Shown here piece by piece: positions 60,801-64,000 of a DNA stretch of 64,000 nucleotides. The translations under genes were made by a program, and so were the position numbers. The DNA is from Sipunculus nudus (lineage: Eukaryota; Annelida; Sipuncula; Golfingiida; Sipunculidae): the NCBI GenBank assembly GCA_026874595.1, contig CM049314.1, positions 1,201,318 to 1,265,317 on the forward strand, given 5' to 3'. How positions within the stretch are numbered: position 1 is the first letter of the stretch; each line of letters begins with the position of its first letter. A model generated the notes under the pieces. It saw nothing but the letters and a program-made list of their open reading frames with translations, made no database searches and was not told where the DNA came from.

Positions 60801-63355
60801 ATGCTACTGATGTAACAATGTGGTAAAGCACATGAAGGCTGGATTACCGAATGACCCTATGCTACTGATGTAACAATGTAGTTAAGCACATGAAGGCTGG
60901 ATTACCAAATGAACCCATGCTACTGATGTAACAATGTAGTAAAGCACATGAAGGCTGGATTACCGAATAAACCTATGCTACTGATGTAACAATGTAGTAA
61001 AGCACATGAAGGCTGGATTACCGAATGAACCCATGTTACTGATGTAACAATGTAGTAAAGCACATGAAGGCTGGATTACTGAATGACCCTATGCTACTGA
61101 TGTAACAATGTAGTAAAGCACATGAAGGCTGGATTACCGAATGAACCCATGCTACTGATGTAACAATGTAGTAAAGCACATGAAGGCTGGATTACCTAAT
61201 GAACCCATGCTACTGATGTAACAATATAGTAAAGCACATGAAGGCTGGATTACCGAATGAACCCATGCTACTGATGTAACAATGTAGTAAAGCACATGAA
61301 GGCTGGATTACCGAATGAACCCATGCTACTGATGTAACAATGTAGTAAAGCACATGAAGGCTGGATTACCGAATGACCCTATGCTACTGATGTAACAATG
61401 TAGTAAAGCACATGAAGGCTGGATTACCGAATGACCCTATGCTACTGACGTAACAATGGAGTAAAGCACATGAAGGTTGGATTACCGAATGACCCCATGC
61501 TAATGACGTAACAATGTAGTAAAGCACATGAAGGCTGGATTACCGAATGACCCCATGCTACTGATGTAACAATGTAGTAAAGCACATGAAGGCTGGATTA
61601 CCTAATGAACCCATGCTACTGTTGTAACAGTGTAGTACAACACACGAAGGCTGGATTACCGAATGAACCCGTGCTACTGATGTAACAATGTAGTAAAGCA
61701 CATGAAGGCTGGATTACCGAATGAACCCATGCTACTGATGTAACAATGTAGTAAAGCACATGAAGGCTGGATTACCGAATGAACCTATGCTACTATTGTA
61801 ACAATGTAGTAAAGCACATGAAGGCTGGATTACCGAATGAACCCTTGCTACTGATGTAACAATGTAGTAAAGCACATGAAGGCTGGATTACCGAATGAAC
61901 CCATGCTACTGATGTAACAATGTGGTAAAGCACATGAAGGCTGGATTACCGAATGACCCTATGCTACTGATGTAACAATGTAGTAAAGCACATGAAGGCT
62001 GGATTACCAAATGAACCCATGCTACTGATGTCACAATGTAGTAAAGCACATGAAGGCTGGATTACCGAATGAACCTATGCTACTGATGTAACAATGCAGT
62101 AAAGCACATGAAGGCTGGATTACCGAATGAACCCATGTTACTGATGTAACAATGTAGTAAAGCACATGAAGGCTGGATTACCGAATGACCCTATGCTACT
62201 GATGTAACAATGTAGTAAAGCACATGAAGGCTGGATTACCGAATGAACCCATGCTACTGATGTAACAATGTAGTAAAGCACATGAAGGCTGGATTACCTA
62301 ATGAAAACCATGCTACTGATGTAACAATGTAGTAAAGCACATGAAGGCTGGATTACCGAATGACCCTATGCTACTGATGTAACAATGTAGTAAAGCACAG
62401 GAAGGCTGGATTACCGAATGACCCTATGCTACTGATGTAACAATGTAGTAAAGCACATGAAGGCTGGATTACCGAATGACCCTATGCTACTGATGTAACA
62501 ATGTAGTAAAGCACATGAAGGCTGGATTACCGAATGACCCTATGCTACTGATGTAACAATGTAGTAAAGCACATGAAGGCTGGATTACCGAATGACCCTA
62601 TGCTACTGATGTAACAATGTAGTAAAGCACATGAAGGCTGGATTACCGAATGACCCTATGCTACTGATGTAACAATGTAGTAAAGCACATGAAGGCTGGA
62701 CTACCGAATGAACCCATGCTACTGATGTAACAATGTAGTAAAGCACATGAAGGCTGGATTACCGAATGACCCTATGCTACTGATGTAACAATGTAGTAAA
62801 GCACATGAAGGCTGGATTACCGAATGACCCTATGCTACTGATGTAACAATGTAGTAAAGGACATGAAGGCTGGACTACCGAATGAACCCATGCTACTGAT
62901 GTAACAATGTTGTAAAGCACATGAAGGCTGGATTACCGAATGACCCTATGCTACTGATGTAACAATGTAGTAAAGCACATGAAGGCTGGATTACCGAATG
63001 ACCCTATGCTACTGATTTAACAATGTAGTAAAGCACATGAAGGCTGGATTACCGAATGAACCCATGCTACTGATGTAACAATGTAGTAAAGCACATGAAG
63101 GCTGGATTACCGAATGACCCTATGCTACTGATGTAACAATGTAGTAAAGCACATGAAGGCTGGATTACCGAATGAACCCATGCTACTGATGTAACAATGT
63201 AGTAAAGCACATGAAGGCTCGATTACCGAATGACCCTATGCTACTGATGTAACAATGCAGTAAAGCACATGAAGGCTGGAATACCGAATGACCCTATGCT
63301 ACTGATGTAACAATGTAGTAAAGCACATGAAGGCTGGATTACCGAATGACCCTAT
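58541..63355 (+). repeat. 58-bp satellite, B blocks separated by short A-like blocks
   Basis: Short blocks of A-like monomers (CTGGTGTAACAGTGTAGTAC with CACACGAAGG, and a 56-57-bp form CCGAATAACCCATGCTACTGG) lie at about 58545-58770 and 60340-60565, with a single such monomer near 61625. They sit within otherwise uniform B monomers. Their recurrence follows the higher-order duplications. Confidence 0.88.
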
Positions 63356-64000
63356 GCTACTGGTGTAACAGTGTAGTACAACACACGAAGGCTGGATTAC
63401 CTAATGAACCCATGGTACTGGTGTAACAGTGTAGTACAACACACGAAGGCTGGATTACCGAATAACCCATGCTACTGGTGTAACAGTGTAGTACAACACA
63501 CGAAGGCTGGATTACCTAATGAACCAATGCTACTGTTGTAACAGTGTAGTACAACACACGAAGGCTGGATTACCGAATAACCCATGCTACTGGTGTAACA
63601 GTGTAGTACAACACACGAAGGCTGGATTACCTAATGAACCCATGCTACTGGTGTAACAGTGTAGTACAACACACGAAGGCTGGATTACCTAATGAACCCA
63701 TGCTACTGGTGTAACAGTGTAGTACAACACACGAAGGCTGGATTACCGAATAACCCATGCTGCTGGTGTAACGATGTTGTACAACACATGAAGGCTAGAT
63801 TACCGAATGACACTATGCTACTGGTGTGACACTGTCGTACAACAAACTAAGGTTGGATTACCTAATGAACCCATGCTACTTTTGTAACAACGTAGTACAG
63901 GACAAGAAAGCTGGATCACCCGTATGAACTTATGCTACTGGTGTGACACTGAAGTACAAAACAATAAGGCTGGCCTACCTAATAACCCTAGTCTACTGGC
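63356..64000 (+). repeat. 58-bp satellite, right end, A-like and degenerate
   Basis: A-like monomers become progressively diverged from about 63750. In the last 250 bp nearly every monomer has several changes (for example GGATCACCCGTATGAACTTA and GGCCTACCTAATAACCC). This resembles the diverged left edge at 32715-32880 and suggests the array ends near the window's right border. Confidence 0.8.

Noticed and set aside
32715-64000. Centromere assignment from the satellite
   Set aside because: No CENP-B box was found by eye and array size alone is not evidence.

Overview
This looks like repeat-dense, gene-poor eukaryotic (metazoan) DNA, probably from a marine invertebrate. The base composition is AT-rich. 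There are no bacterial-style operons and no host gene I could recognise. Long arrays of diverged tandem repeats carry AGGTCAAGGTCA and AGGGGGCGCT motifs, and there is a full-length Ty3/gypsy LTR retrotransposon of the Gmr1-like type. I favour a lophotrochozoan such as a mollusc, but that is a weak inference.

Layout. (1) 1-28.2 kb is a one-directional mosaic of a few recurring modules. Module A (about 300 bp) carries AGGTCAAGGTCAAGGTC. Module B carries a short hairpin. Module C (about 330 bp, tandem) carries a CTCF-like GCTAGGGGGCGCTG box and TGTC-rich sequence. Module D carries a CCGGCAAGC inverted repeat. The mosaic has been reshuffled by nested direct duplications: 1-7.96 kb reappears almost unchanged at 18.57-26.52 kb (offset 18,567 then 18,562 bp), 9.57-13.50 kb reappears at 14.64-18.57 kb (offset about 5,077 bp), and a 1,116-bp tandem duplication sits at 12.38-14.61 kb. 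A non-repetitive block of about 2 kb (4.1-6.18 kb, again at 22.67-24.74 kb) holds only an AT microsatellite and small unrecognised ORFs. (2) 28.6-29.85 kb is a 148-bp tandem array derived from module B. 30.04-30.73 kb is a 43-bp minisatellite with about 16 copies. (3) 30.73-32.7 kb is mostly unique, with (CT)n, (CA)n(TA)n and a 16-G run. (4) 32.7-64.0 kb is a 58-bp satellite of roughly 420 monomers in two main subfamilies, with higher-order duplications and degenerate edges.

The satellite is interrupted at 48,671-55,367 by a 6,697-bp LTR retrotransposon on the minus strand. It has 730-bp LTRs that look identical, a CAAT target-site duplication, a tRNA-Arg-like primer-binding site and a polypurine tract. 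Its polyprotein is ordered Gag (SCAN-like capsid, zinc knuckle) - protease - integrase - reverse transcriptase - RNase H. Integrase therefore lies upstream of RT, the unusual order of Gmr1-type elements and the opposite of ordinary gypsy elements. One in-frame TAA interrupts the N-terminal part of RT. This element is the only convincing protein-coding content in the window.
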